Program-made: the position numbers and the translations under genes | NCBI RefSeq assembly: GCF_040712315.1 | Contig: NC_134013.1 | Location: forward strand, 58,734,501-58,798,500 | Direction of reading: 5' to 3' | Source: Castanea sativa | Taxonomy: Eukaryota > Streptophyta > Magnoliopsida > Fagales > Fagaceae | Length of the DNA: 64,000 nucleotides | In this document: positions 11,601-21,798 of the stretch, one piece after another | How positions within the stretch are numbered: position 1 is the first letter of the stretch | How the letters are laid out: every line of letters begins with the position of its first letter | Notes under the pieces: generated by a model | Databases searched by the model: none | What the model saw: only the letters and a program-made list of their open reading frames with translations | Told to the model about the DNA's origin: nothing

Positions 11601-12215
11601 CTTAAATGTCAATTTTGTCCAAAGTAGGTGGTCCAAAGACCCGGCATAACTAAGGTTCTGTTTAACAAATGACAAGACATCAATTTCCACAAGGTTTGTG
11701 GTCCGAGGACTGCACTTAACCAAGTTTCTGTTTGATTCTTAAGATCAGTAACTTCAAATGTTAATTTCCCCAAAGTAGGAGGCCCGAAGACCCGGCATAA
11801 CTAAGGTTCTGTTTAACAAATGAAAAGACATCAATTTCCACAAGGTTTGTGGTCCGAGGACTGCACTTAACCAAGTTTCTGTTTGATTCTTAAGAACAGT
11901 AACTTCAAATGTTAATTTCCTCAAAGTAGGAGGCCCGAAGACCCGGCATAACTAAGGTTCTGTTTAACAAATGACAAGACATCAATTTTCACAAGGTTTG
12001 TGGTCCGAGGATCGCACTTAACCAAGTTTCGTTTGATTCTTAAGAAAGAATCTTCAAATGTTAATTTCCCCAAAGTAGGAGGTCCGAAGACTCGACATAA
12101 CTAAGGTTCTGTTTAACAAATTATAAGACATCAATTTCCACCAGGTTTGTGGTCCGAGGACTACACTTAACCAAGTTTCTGTTTGATTCTTAAGATCAGT
12201 AACTTCATGCGTCAG
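11600..12215. repeat. About 150 bp tandem array inside element 1
   Basis: The word TAAGGTTCTGTTTAACAAAT recurs at 11651, 11802, 11953 and 12102, giving periods of 151, 151 and 149 bp. Each unit also holds GTGGTCCGAGGA and TTAATTTCCCCAAAGTAG. The array sits between the end of pol and the antisense gene. Element 2 has a homologous array in the same place. Confidence 0.9.
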
Positions 12216-12324
12216 AGGTAGTCATAACTTTGAAATGTTCACCGATAAAAGCACATTTTATTAATAATAATATCTTCTAAGATTATTTACATTCCATGGG
12301 TGTGGTACAATTCTTTCATCTAGG

Positions 12325-14073
12325 TCAGCTAGCCGATATGACCCTATGCCCATGCGATACAATGCGGTAGGGGCCTTCCCAGTTGGGTCCTAACTTACCC
12401 CAAGCTGGGTTCTTAGAGGTGCCCACAACTTTTCTTAGTACGAGATCACCAGGTGCAAGTGGCCTTAGCCTCACGTGGGCGTCATATCCCCGTTTTAGCT
12501 TCTGTTGATAATAAGCCATTTGGACCATTGCTGTCTCGCGCCGTTCCTCAAGCAAATCTAGGCCTTTTTCCAGGAGTCCGTTGTTATTCTCCGGGCTAAA
12601 GGAGCTGGTCTTTAGGGTGGGAAAACCAGATTCCAGAGGTATTACCGCCTCGGCTCCATAAGTCATAGAGAATGGAGTTTCTCCAGTGGACCTGCGCGGT
12701 GTGGTCCGATACGTCCACAGAACATGAGGGAGCTCTTCTACCCATCTGCCTTTCGCATCATCCAACCTTTTCTTCAGCCCACTGACAATGACTTTGTTAA
12801 CGGCCTCGGCTTGCCCATTTCCTCGAGGATAAGCTGGGGTGGAATACCTATTTATGATACCCATGTCATTACAATACTTCCTAAAAGCCTTACTATCGAA
12901 CTGAACACCATTGTCTGAGATGAGTGTGTGTGGTATACCGAATCTGGTAACGATGTTTTTCCAAACAAACTTCTTGGAGTCAATATCTCTTATATTTGCT
13001 AAGGGCTCGGCCTCAACCCATTTAGTAAAATAGTCTGTTCCCACGAGAAGCCATCTTTTATTGCCTGTTGCCCTCGAAAATGGCCCAACTATGTCTAGTC
13101 CCCACTTCGCGAAGGGCCAAGGACTGGAAAGGGGGTTAAGAACTCCTCCAGGTTGATGAATATTAGGAGCAAACCTCTGGCACTGATCACATTTCCTGGC
13201 ATAGTCTTGGGCCTCTCTTTGCATATTGGGCCACCAATAACCCTGAGTCAGAGCTCTGTGGGCTAAGGATCTTCCCCCAGTGTGGCTGCCACAAATCCCT
13301 TCATGCAATTCTTCTAGAAGCCCTTCCGTTAAATCAGGGTGTACACACAACAAGTACGGTCCTGAAAAGGATCGTTTGTACAGTTTTTGATCCTCGGACA
13401 ACCAGAAACGTGGCGCCTTTCGGCGTATCTTATCTGCTTCGGATTTATCCTCAGGAAGGACATCATCCCTAAGAAAAGATACGACCAGGTCGATCCAACT
13501 AGGTCCAGGCCTTATTAGATGGATACGAGGTGCGTTGGTAATGACAAGAGAGGGTTCTAGTAAATCCTCAACGAGGATAACCCTAGGTAAACCTTGAGCC
13601 GAGGACGTTGCCAGCGTGGCTAAGGAGTCTGCATGGGTGTTTCCGCTCCGAGAGATATGAGTTAAGGCGAAGGAGTCAAATTGAGTTTGCTGACGCTTAA
13701 TCTGGGCCAAATATTCCTGCATCCTTGGATCACTAGCCTCCATGGTTCCCGTGACCTGGCCGACCACCAGTTGAGAATCCGAGAAGATGTGGATTTCCCT
13801 TCCACCCATCCTATGCACCATTTTCATGCCTACCAAGACCGTTTTGTATTCGGCCTCATTGTTAGTAGCCGAGAACGCCAATCTCAAAGATTTTTCGAAG
13901 ACAATTCCTCCGGGGACGTCGAACAAGTCCAACACCGAATCCTCTCCGATTAGCCGCCCCATCCACATACACTTTCCAAATCGGAGGCATGGCACCGTAA
14001 TCACACCAACTGATTTTTCATCCATGTGTGCTTCTTTTAGAGTTTCTTCCGAAGGCTCGGCAAATTCCGCCAC
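12325..14073 (-). pseudogene. Element 1 second RNase H and integrase
   Basis: The polypeptide starts with an RNase H fold of the second (Tat-specific) type: NNEAEYKTVLVGM, then FSDSQLVVGQV and HADSLATLATS. Integrase follows with the zinc site (H...H in LHEGICGSHTGG, CDQCQRF), the catalytic Asp in WGLDIVGPF, the second Asp in LISDNGVQFDS, and the Glu in GNGQAEAVNK, so the D,D,E triad is present. The C-terminus reads GDLVLRKVVGTSKNPAWGK and then shifts frame (GPYRIVSHGHRV) relative to element 2, losing the last residues. The N-terminal part, above about 13900, lies in a patch with altered CAG/CTG triplets, which damages the first RNase H Asp region. Confidence 0.85.
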
Positions 14074-14148
14074 CAGTCGGCCGAGAACTCCGGCCTTTCA
14101 CCGAGGTGCGAGGCTTGTACTTAACGTCAAAAGCCCCCTGATGGTCCC

Positions 14149-15485
14149 CTATTTTGCTATCCTTCCCGAGTAGTCGACGCTACGCAAAGACCGCCTTAAG
14201 GGCAATTGGGTCGAAGAACATACTTGTGTGGGACCGAAAATAATGGGGAAGCTTTCGCATGGCATGAACCACGGCCAAGCGCTTTCTCTAAGGGTTGATA
14301 ACGCACCTCGCATCACCCAAAGATTTACTAACGTAATATACCGGTCTTTGCACCCCGTTATCATCTCTTATCGAGACCAGGCTAACCGCGTGACGGCCAC
14401 CGCCGAGATAAGCAAACAAAATCTCATGCGCCGGGACGAGATAGAATGGGTGGCCGAGAAAGATATTGCTCGAGCCGTTGAAAAGCTAACTCGGTCCTCG
14501 GTCCATTGAAACCCTTTCCACTTATTCAACGATTGGAAGAAAGGACGACACCGGTCAGCCGACCGAGATATGAACCTATTCAAGGCGGCAATCATTCCCG
14601 TTAACTTTTGAATTTCTTTTGGGTTCCGAGGAGGCCGCAAGTCCCGAATAGCCTCGACCTTGCACGGTTTACCTCTATGCCTCTATGAGTAATCATGTAC
14701 CCCAAGAACTTTCCAGACCCCACGCCGAAAGAACATTTTGAGGCGTTGAGGCGCAACCTGTACTTTCTCAGTATCTGAAAAGTGTCGGCCAAATCTTTCA
14801 CGTGTGAGGGTATTGTTTTGCTTTTCACCACCATATCGTCAACATATACCTCAATGGTTTTCCCCATTTGCTGTTCGAACATTCTGGTCATCATCCTTTG
14901 ATAGGTAGCCCCAGCATTCTTCAAGCCGAATGGCATGACCTTATAATGATAATTCCTCGTCGGTGCAATGAAGGCAGTCTTCTCCTGATCCTCTAATGCC
15001 AAGGGAATCTGGTGATAACCCTGGAAGGCGTCCAAGAAACTCATCCGAGGATGTCCGACAGTGGCATCCACCAGTTGATCAATACGTGGCATTGGGAACG
15101 AATCTTTAGGACAGGCCTTGTTCAGATCAGTAAAGTCCACACATACCCTCCACGTTCCATTTTTCTTTTTAACGACAACTGTATGGGCCAACCACTCGGG
15201 GTAGAAAACTTCTTTGATAGCCCCCGCCTTCTTGAGTTTAAGCACCTCCTCCTTCACAGCCTCTGAATATTCTCTGGAGGAGCGCAGAGGTGGTTGCCTT
15301 CTCGGAACAATAGATGGGTTGACATTTAAATGATGACAAATGAAGCTCGGATCGACGCCTGGAGCTTCATAAGGATCCCACGCAAAAACATCAACATTGT
15401 CCTTCAAGAATTCTAACAATTCCATCTTCTCTTGGTGTGGCAAGAGTACACCAACTTGGAAGAATCTCTCTGGGTCATCGGCCAC
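14149..15485 (-). pseudogene. Element 1 reverse transcriptase and first RNase H
   Basis: RT is readable from 15485 to 14601: RVCVDFTDLNKACPKDSFP, then MSFLDAFQGYHQI, MPFGLKNAGATYQRMM and the catalytic IEVYVDDMVVKS, then KCSFGVGSGKFLGY. At about 14690 the frame breaks; thumb and first RNase H sequence continues in other frames (PPRNPKEIQKLTGM, FISRSADRCRPFFQ) to about 14150. In element 2 this whole stretch is one frame of 482 residues. The break falls in a patch poor in CAG/CTG (about 13900-14690), so part of the damage may be consensus error. Confidence 0.85.
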
Positions 15486-15560
15486 TGGAAACTTCTCTAA
15501 TCCTTCGCAATGTGTCTCATCTCCTGTCGCCAGTCCAGATGAATTAGGAGCCGTTAACTG

Positions 15561-16205
15561 CTATAAGTCTTTGGTGATCAAAGCCGAAGACTCGGCTTCT
15601 GTCTGATGCAGTACTGCAGCCGATATGCACTGCCTGGCTACCGATTGGCTGCCGAGGATTTCCTCAACACATTCTCCCGAGGGAAATTTAACTTTAACAT
15701 GTAAGGTAGAGGAGACGGCTCCAAGCGCATGCAGCCACGGCCTGGCAAGGATGGCTGTATATGGAAAGTACGCATCGACCACGATGAAGTCCACCTCCAC
15801 CGTTTCTGAGTCGGATTGAACGGGCAAACGGATCTGTCCCTTCGGCACAACGGCTCTCCCTTCAAAGCTTATAAGTGGCGAATCATAAGGAGTAAGGTCT
15901 TCCAACTTCAACCTTAACCCCTTAAATAAATCAGGGTACATGATATCTGCACCGCTGCCCTGATCTATCATCACCCTTCTCACATCATAGTTTCCTATCC
16001 TGAGGGTGACCACAAGAGCATCGTCATGGGGCTGGATAGTCCCTACCTTATCCTCCTCGGAGAAATCTAAGACGGGCAAAGTGCCCTTCAACCTCTTCGG
16101 CCTGTGACCCACATCCTCGGTCTGAGGATGGGAAACCGCCATCACCCTAGTGGGACCTGAGCCGGTCCCCGGGGCGGCAAGAAAGATAACATTAATTGTT
16201 CCCAA
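15561..16205 (-). pseudogene. Element 1 aspartic protease region
   Basis: About 214 residues with the retropepsin-type active site in VMIDQGSGADIMY (Asp, then Gly-Ser-Gly-Ala-Asp), followed by LEDLTPYDSPLISFEG and a conserved VDFIVVDAYFPYTAILARPWLHALGA block. It cuts the Gag-Pol polyprotein. Compared with element 2 it is intact, but it ends at a stop at 15561 (LITKDL) before RT, and the upstream link to gag is broken near 16200. Confidence 0.8.
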
Positions 16206-16307
16206 TGTCGGCCGAGATGTACTATTCCTCCGATTGTTTGAGCCAACTTAATCGACTCGCCACCTGGCCGACACAAGTGCCGCTTCAATTTTCCCTCACC
16301 GACGAGC

Positions 16308-17556
16308 TCAAGATGGTTCCACAAGTCCGACAAGTTTTCGGTAGAGTGGCCCACATCCCGTGGCACCGGCAAAAGAGGTTCGATTCCTCTTCGCGGGTCT
16401 CTGCCACATCTTATCGAGCCATTTAAAGAAGGGTTCCTTACGAACTTTCTCCTGGTGATGTACCGGTTCTCGGAATACGGTGTTCACGGCTGAGGTGCCG
16501 CCGAGGCGGGACCGTCCGACGTAATCTCTCCTCGGCCTCGTTATTCGTGGTATCCGTCCGAATTCGAAATCCCTTCTCTCCTGGCGGATAACCTTCTCCT
16601 TTCTCTTACCTTGCCGTTGGTCTTCCTCCACTCTCTTATACTCGTCAATACGGTCCATGAGGCAACGTACACTCGCGAATCGGCTTTTAGTCAAAGACTT
16701 TCTCGGGTCGTGATCGCAGGAAGGCCCACCTTAAAGGTATTAAGCGCCACCTCATCAAAGTCGCCATCTATTTCATTAAACATCTCCCAAGAACGATCGA
16801 GTATGCTTTCAACGTCTCCCCTTCCCTCATGGTCATGGATAACAACAGTCCAATGGCCGAGGTACTCGCTACACGTGATGAACCGTGAAGCGAATGCCCT
16901 AGTGAGCTCCCCAAACGAACTTATAGACCCCGACTTAAGGCCGTTGAACCACCTCATAGCAACAGTCCCGAGCGAGGGGAAAACTTTACACATCGTGGTC
17001 TCGTTGTGAGAGTGCACCGCCATCCTCCGGTTAAAGTGACTCACATGCTCCACCGGATCGGTCGGCCATTTTAGATGGTGAAAGTGGGCCGGGTAAACCT
17101 TCTCGGGAAGCTTTCCTTTCTCAATCCTCCTTGCAAATGGAGATTTGGAGAAGTGCAACGCCCTACTCATAGCATCATTACCTAAGCCCCTAGAATGAGG
17201 TTTCTTACGTCCCGAGTTGGCCGGTCGTCCTCCTCACCGGAAGATGTTGCACTAGTGGGAGAGCGCGACCTTGAGTTGTAGCCAGCTCCCCTATCCTCCT
17301 CTGAGGAAGAATTAGATGAGGACGGTGAAAACCTACGCTTGGCGCGGCGTAGCTTTCTCTTTAAACGGTTGATTTCCTTCTGCATGGACTTAGAACCCTC
17401 ATCGTGGGTGGTGCTACTTCCCTCACGAATATGGCTAGCACCTGGGTATTCTGTATGGACACTCCCCTCACGATCCCTTCGATGTTCAAGACGTTCGAAA
17501 TGGTCTTCCGGCTGTGATCCTTGTGACTCTGCATGGTGAGCACCTAAGCCTGCCAT
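16308..17556 (-). pseudogene. Element 1 gag, broken into three frames
   Basis: It starts at 17556 (MAGLGAHHAESQGSQPED), continues with an Arg/Ser-rich region (LKRKLRRAKRRF) and shifts frame near 17175. The Retrotrans_gag core (VEHVSHFNRRMAVH, MRWFNGLKSGSISSF) runs to 16691, shifts again, and ends near 16308 where element 2 has its zinc-knuckle-like C/H cluster. Against the near-identical inverted fragment at 6366-7261, the disruptive differences occur at CAG/CTG positions between about 16190 and 17245 and are absent beyond 17250. Confidence 0.85.
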
Positions 17557-17583
17557 AGTATCCCTGCCTCTTTTAGACTAGAT

Positions 17584-17602
17584 TTCCCACAGACGGCGCC
17601 AA
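17584..17602 (-). promoter_or_regulatory. Primer-binding site of element 1
   Basis: On the minus strand TTGGCGCCGTCTGTGGGAA lies just inside the 5' LTR, separated from its terminal TTACA by one base (A at 17603). TGGCGCCGT matches the 3' end expected for tRNA-Asp; the rest is only partly complementary. This fixes the element's orientation. Confidence 0.75.
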
Positions 17603-17603
17603 T

Positions 17604-18345
17604 TGTAAGTGCACAATTGTACCTGGCCCCAAGAACAGTTACGGGCTCAGGCCCAATGAGCCTTAAACAATATAATTTGTAGAGCGTGGGCTTGAAACCC
17701 AGGTTAGAAGTGTTTGAGGATTAAATGACAAGCCAAAGATTATAAACACTTGAAAACAACAAGGAATACTGTAAGTCAACCTGCTCGGACGTAAGCCGAG
17801 AACTGTTCTTATATTATTTCTCTTTCTCTTTTTCTCTTTCCTTTAGGTTACAAAGAAGGGATCCCCATTTCTGTTCTAAGTTGCTCCTTAAATACTCCTC
17901 TTTTTGATACTTTGCACACGTGTTGCCCCAACTCCCCCTTAACCTAGATATTTCTTTTCTCAGTGCCTTTGAATAGTAACCAGAAGTTTCCCCCCACTGC
18001 CGTCGGGTGTCACTTCCCCATTAATGGCCAGGCCAGTAGGTGCAGGTCTTTAATGTGGAGGTGATGCCTTTATCCTTGGTGTTTCTCTTACATCGCGTTT
18101 CGGACATCTCAAGGTTTACCCCTTTTATCCACCGGTTTTAACCATGTCATTGCCTAACGTTTATCATGAAGTCCTAAATTCTCCGGTGTCTGTCCGAAGA
18201 GAAATTCACCCTCGGCTGGATCCTCGGATCCTCGGCGTATGGGCCGACCCGTAGTACTAACAAGTTCTAAACTCAAGAGCAGGTCGGCCTTCTTTAGCAC
18301 GGCCCAAAGGCCCATATCTCCATCAGGGTCTTTTTACTCCCCACA
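17604..18345 (-). repeat. Element 1 right LTR (5' LTR in element orientation)
   Basis: TGTAAGTGCACAATTG to CTCCCCACA, 742 bp. It is almost identical to the left LTR except in 17995-18145, where several small indels and substitutions fall on CAG/CTG words (for example TTCAGGTG becomes CGTCGGGTG, CCACTGG becomes CCACCGG). Confidence 0.9.
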
Positions 18346-18351
18346 AATAGT

Positions 18352-18355
18352 ATTT

Positions 18356-18400
<45 letters not shown>
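18352..18400. repeat. (TA)n microsatellite
   Basis: A run of TA dinucleotides just beyond the right LTR; the relative at 4775 has only a few TA units here, so it has expanded in this copy. Confidence 0.9.
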
Positions 18401-18404
<4 letters not shown>

Positions 18405-18469
18405 TATATTATGCATCTTATTGTATATCTTTAAGTGTATCCATGTATATGCATGAGGTTACAAGCTAG

Positions 18470-18625
18470 TTAGTATAGAGGCAATATTTAAAGTCAAAAT
18501 TGAGAGAAAATCCAACTAGATTCTAAGTTGGATTTTAATTGTTGTCTAATTTTGCGTCACGTGTTCTATCTAAGTTTTTTTTTTTTTTTTTTTTTTTAAT
18601 TTTGTTTTAAGTGAGTTTATGTGGT
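18470..18625 (+). mobile_element. Second Helitron-like 5' fragment
   Basis: Directly after the CTAG end at 18469, AATTGAGAGAAAATCC, paired AGATTCTAAGTTGGATTT words and a CACGTG box repeat the 5' module seen at 6070-6150. A 30 bp T-run follows. No 3' end was found. Confidence 0.35.
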
Positions 18626-18746
18626 ATAAAGGAAGAAGTAGTCTAATATAAATAAACCATCAAAAACCCAATAAAAAAAAAGAGTGAACTCATGTGTATA
18701 TTTATGATTTAAAAAATGTGTAACTCTTATACTAGCTATAATTTGA

Positions 18747-18782
<36 letters not shown>

Positions 18783-19390
18783 GCAATTGTAATTGTTTTA
18801 ATTGTACCTTGCATACGCGGTCTATACAAAAGTTAACATAGAGGTAACCAGTTCGTAAATGAACATAAGCCAACACCACCTATGTCTCTGAACTCTCAAG
18901 TGGTAGTGGTGAAACGGAAGCTCAAATTCTAAATTCAATATAATGTGAATATACTATTTCCAATTCAATGCATTTTACATTTTAATCCAAACATTAAATG
19001 AAACGAAATTCCATTGATTTCAATTGATGTCTATTCCAAACAAATGAGTCGATAGTAAAGTGAATTCAATTCAATTCATTTAAGAATTAAATTATGAATT
19101 CCAAACAGAAATCGTTTCACCGTAGTAAATTTGATTAGAATGAATTTAGTCCAGTGACAATGCCTAATGGTTAAAATCACAATAACAATAAGGGATTGGT
19201 TTAATGGTTCCCAATGCATCATGAGATTGGGGTCACGCCAAAAAGATTCTTCCCTGTAATTATCTGTGTGTATTGAATGGAGGATTACACATACCAGGAA
19301 ATAATCAAGCACTCAAAAATCTCTAAACACCCAATGCTCTAGAAAAAAAAAAAAATACAGAGTGAAACCTATAATTGACAGAAACCTTAG
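18626..19390. other. Intergenic, with an (AC)n(AT)n microsatellite
   Basis: AT-rich. (AC)n followed by (AT)n at about 18748-18783. No convincing coding frame. It ends in the 3' flank of the proline-rich protein gene. Confidence 0.6.
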
Positions 19391-19391
19391 C

Positions 19392-19397
19392 TTTATT
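19392..19397 (-). terminator. Candidate polyadenylation signal
   Basis: On the minus strand AATAAA lies about 190 bp past the stop of the proline-rich protein gene, a normal distance for a plant 3' UTR. Its use is inferred. Confidence 0.35.
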
Positions 19398-19588
19398 CCA
19401 ATAATACAACAATTTAGAAACCATTTCTCCTTACTCACTGACAGTAGACACACTACATGCTCCACAAACATCCAACTTCATTGTTCTGGCAAGTCCACAA
19501 ATATAAATGATAATTTACATGAAACGAAGTGAAGAACATGTGATAGCTATTATTGAAGAATTGTACATGCTGGATAGATTTTGATTAA

Positions 19589-21005
19589 TCAAGGTGAACT
19601 AATTTGCTTTGAAGAAGAAGCAGGAGGGATGCCAGGGATGGGAGGGAGGGGAGGGATGCCAGGGATGCGAGGGATAGGTGGGAGAGGAACTATTGGAGGT
19701 AAAGGGAATGGCAGAGCTGGTGGTGGTGGTGACGGAGTGAAACCTGGTATTGGAGGAAAAGGAAACAATGGTGCTGGTGGAGGCTGAAATGGGTTAGGTA
19801 TCAGTGGAGGTGGCTGAAATGGGTTAGGGATAAGAGGAGACGGCTGGAATGGATTTGGTGGTAAAACTGGTGGGAGAAGTGGTGGAAAAAGTGGTGGAAA
19901 AAAATCATCTGGGTGGGCTTCCTTTTCATCTTGTAACTGAGTTTTCTTTAAGGATTCAGTAGTAGTAGGTTTTGAGTTTGTGGTCTTTCCTAGATTAGGT
20001 GGTGGAAATGGAAGTCCTGGAAGGTTTGGGAGAGGAGGGAGAGGAGGGAGTAGTGGCAATGGTGGAAGCTCAGGCAGTTTAGGAAGAGGGGGAAGATATG
20101 GGCTTGTTGGGTCTTGAATTGGAGGTGGAAAAAGTGGTGGAAAGAGATCATCTGGGTGGGCTTCCTTTTCATCTTGTAACTGAGTTTTCTTTAAGGATTC
20201 AGTAGTAGTAGGTTTTGAGTTTGTGGTCTTTCCTAGATTAGGTGGTGGAATTGGAAGTCCTGGAAGGTTTGGGAGAGGAGGGAGTAGTGGCAATGGTGGA
20301 AGCTCAGGCAGTTTAGGAAGAGGGGGAAGATCTGGGCTTGTTGGGTCTTGAATTGGAGGTGGAAAATCTAGACCATCAGTTGGAGGAAGTGAGAGTTTAT
20401 TGGAACCCAATTCCTTGGAATTTTGAATGCTTGGTTTTTGGTTACATAGGTTTGGCTGCTTTAATGGTTTGAAGGTGAAAAACCCAGCTGAGAATATGTG
20501 AGTCCCTTGCTTTCTTGACTTGAGATGGAGTGAAGATGAAGTTGCTGTTGAGGCCACAGCACAATAAGGCTCACTGCTGCTGATCAATTTCACAGAACAT
20601 CCCTCAATTTTCTTCATATGTTTGCTTACTGAGAAAGGCAAATGCACTTTAAATTCTCCATGCCGGTCCGTTTTCACTTCTTTATGAAAACTTGGTTTTG
20701 AAGTCCCATATTTGCATTCTACAGCCACAGATGCACCTGCATCCAATTTTGGTAACATTAATGTTGTCACAGAACTGAAACAGAACCCAAAGTTTGTAAC
20801 ATGAAAAACACTAATAATAATAATTATGAAATTGTTGAAACGAACCTGATATGAAGTGGCTGGACTTTGAGAAATCCTCCTGGAAACATGTGTCACAGTA
20901 GACACTGCCAACAACAATGGCAGATGGAAGATTCTTCTCATGGCCAGCCTCTGAAAGGCTATTAAATGCAAGACTGAGAAAGAATATTATTACAAACCAA
21001 GACAT
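19589..21005 (-). CDS. Secreted Ole e 1-type proline-rich protein
   Basis: Two exons: 20846-21005 and 19589-20736, with a 109 bp intron (20737-20845) bounded by CAG|GTTCGT and GCAG|GT. They join in phase to 435 residues. Residues 1-20 (MSWFVIIFFLSLAFNSLSEA) form a signal peptide. The Ole e 1/extensin-like domain follows (about 30-135) with VVGSVYCDTC, GASVAVECK, DRHGEFKVHLP, EGCSVKL and EPYCAV, its cysteines conserved. From about residue 185 the chain is Pro/Leu-rich (PPLPKLPELPPLP). Such proteins are exported to the cell wall; the exact role here is unknown. The start was chosen because it gives the signal peptide and lies about 75 bp from a TATA box. No frame damage is seen. An 81-codon tail segment is duplicated. 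Confidence 0.85.
19881..20354 (-). repeat. In-frame tandem duplication in the proline-rich tail
   Basis: The block beginning near ATCATCTGGGTGGGCTTCC at 19904 recurs at 20147, a 243 bp period; one copy lacks 12 bp of GGAGGGAGA-type sequence. Both lengths are multiples of three, so the frame is kept. Each copy encodes a Pro/Leu run, then NLGKTTNSKPTTTESLKK and a KEAHPDD segment. Confidence 0.9.
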
Positions 21006-21076
21006 CCTATCTTCTTATGGAATTGTATGGACTGTGAGAATGAGCTATGGTTGGCTTTTTAATAAGAATGCTCAGG

Positions 21077-21086
21077 GCTATATAAG
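21077..21086 (-). promoter_or_regulatory. TATA box of the proline-rich protein gene
   Basis: CCTTATATAG on the minus strand, 72 bp or more upstream of the start codon, which leaves room for a 5' UTR of about 40 bp. Confidence 0.6.
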
Positions 21087-21088
21087 GG

Positions 21089-21798
21089 CAGAGTCAGGAA
21101 TTTTTGTTTGGGGGCTAAGTTGCGATATTAATATATTTATCAAAACAACTTCTTATACACATATATACATACATGCTGTCTTATTATATATACACATTTT
21201 TATTTGATAAGTTATATATAAACACACCCAACAATAAAATATAAAAAAAAAGAATTGAGTATTTTCAATCAAAATTATATTTGATGGCAATTTTTTATAG
21301 TGAAATTCTTAAAAGGTTTTTTTTTTCAATACAAATTATCAAATTTTATACTAAAGTAAGTAAAAATCTTTCAATTGAACCAGAGAAATTTTTAAAGACA
21401 TGAATGATGCAAAACTTGAAGGAATAAGTCATGCTCCAAACATATTTGAAGCTATCTTGTTCTAACTCATTATGCGGCAACTAAAGAGACATTTCATGTG
21501 TAGATTTAATGACAAGACTTTTTTGATGAGTTAATGAATTATTAATTGTCACATAACGGGTTGAAAAAGATATATCCAAACACCTTTAATGTCAAAACAA
21601 AATCATGTCTCTATAAATATTAGACAAATTATTTTTTTAAGAATATCATTGGACTAATTCAAATATTTGGTGGGGCCAATTTTTATTTTTGTAAACTAAA
21701 TTTTGAAAATATTAAAATAATTATATTTATATATATATATATATATAGGAAATTTTCAAAATTTTGGGGGCATACCCATGTACATGGATCCGACCCTG
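21089..21798. mobile_element. Possible non-autonomous DNA element next to the promoter
   Basis: The left edge CAGAGTCAGGAATTTT...GGGGGC and the right edge GGGGGC...GGATCCGACCCTG are weak inverted counterparts (CAGnGTCnG). The interior is AT-rich and noncoding. No convincing target duplication was found, so the boundaries are uncertain. Confidence 0.25.

Larger units (their letters stand above)
7266..18345 (-). mobile_element. Ty3/gypsy Tat-lineage LTR retrotransposon, element 1
   Basis: An 11.08 kb element on the minus strand. The 5' LTR is on the right (17604-18345), followed leftward by a primer-binding site, gag, protease, RT, two RNase H regions and integrase. Next come a tandem-repeat array, an extra gene on the opposite strand and the 3' LTR (7266-8012). 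A second RNase H before integrase plus an antisense gene after pol identify the Tat lineage. The LTRs differ at only about four positions outside one damaged patch (about 17995-18145), so the insertion is young. No clean target duplication: AATAG follows the right LTR, while the left LTR abuts CCAAT and an inverted gag piece. Confidence 0.9.
6017..18469 (+). mobile_element. Helitron-like copy split by the element 1 complex
   Basis: The left part (6017-6365) has the TCTATATA start and the GGTGAAACTGAGAGAAACTC block. The right part (18346-18469) carries sequence colinear with 4755-4830 and ends in the stem CCATG...CATGAGG, then TTACAAG and CTAG at 18466-18469 followed by T. In the uninterrupted relative at 4690-4830 these two parts are contiguous except for about 25 bp, so the 12 kb between them is an insertion with a small loss of host DNA. 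No transposition genes are visible. Confidence 0.45.

Noticed and set aside
16200..17245. Methylation-driven C-to-T decay as the cause of gag differences
   Set aside because: The changes are insertions, deletions and gains of CG at CAG/CTG, not C-to-T or G-to-A transitions.
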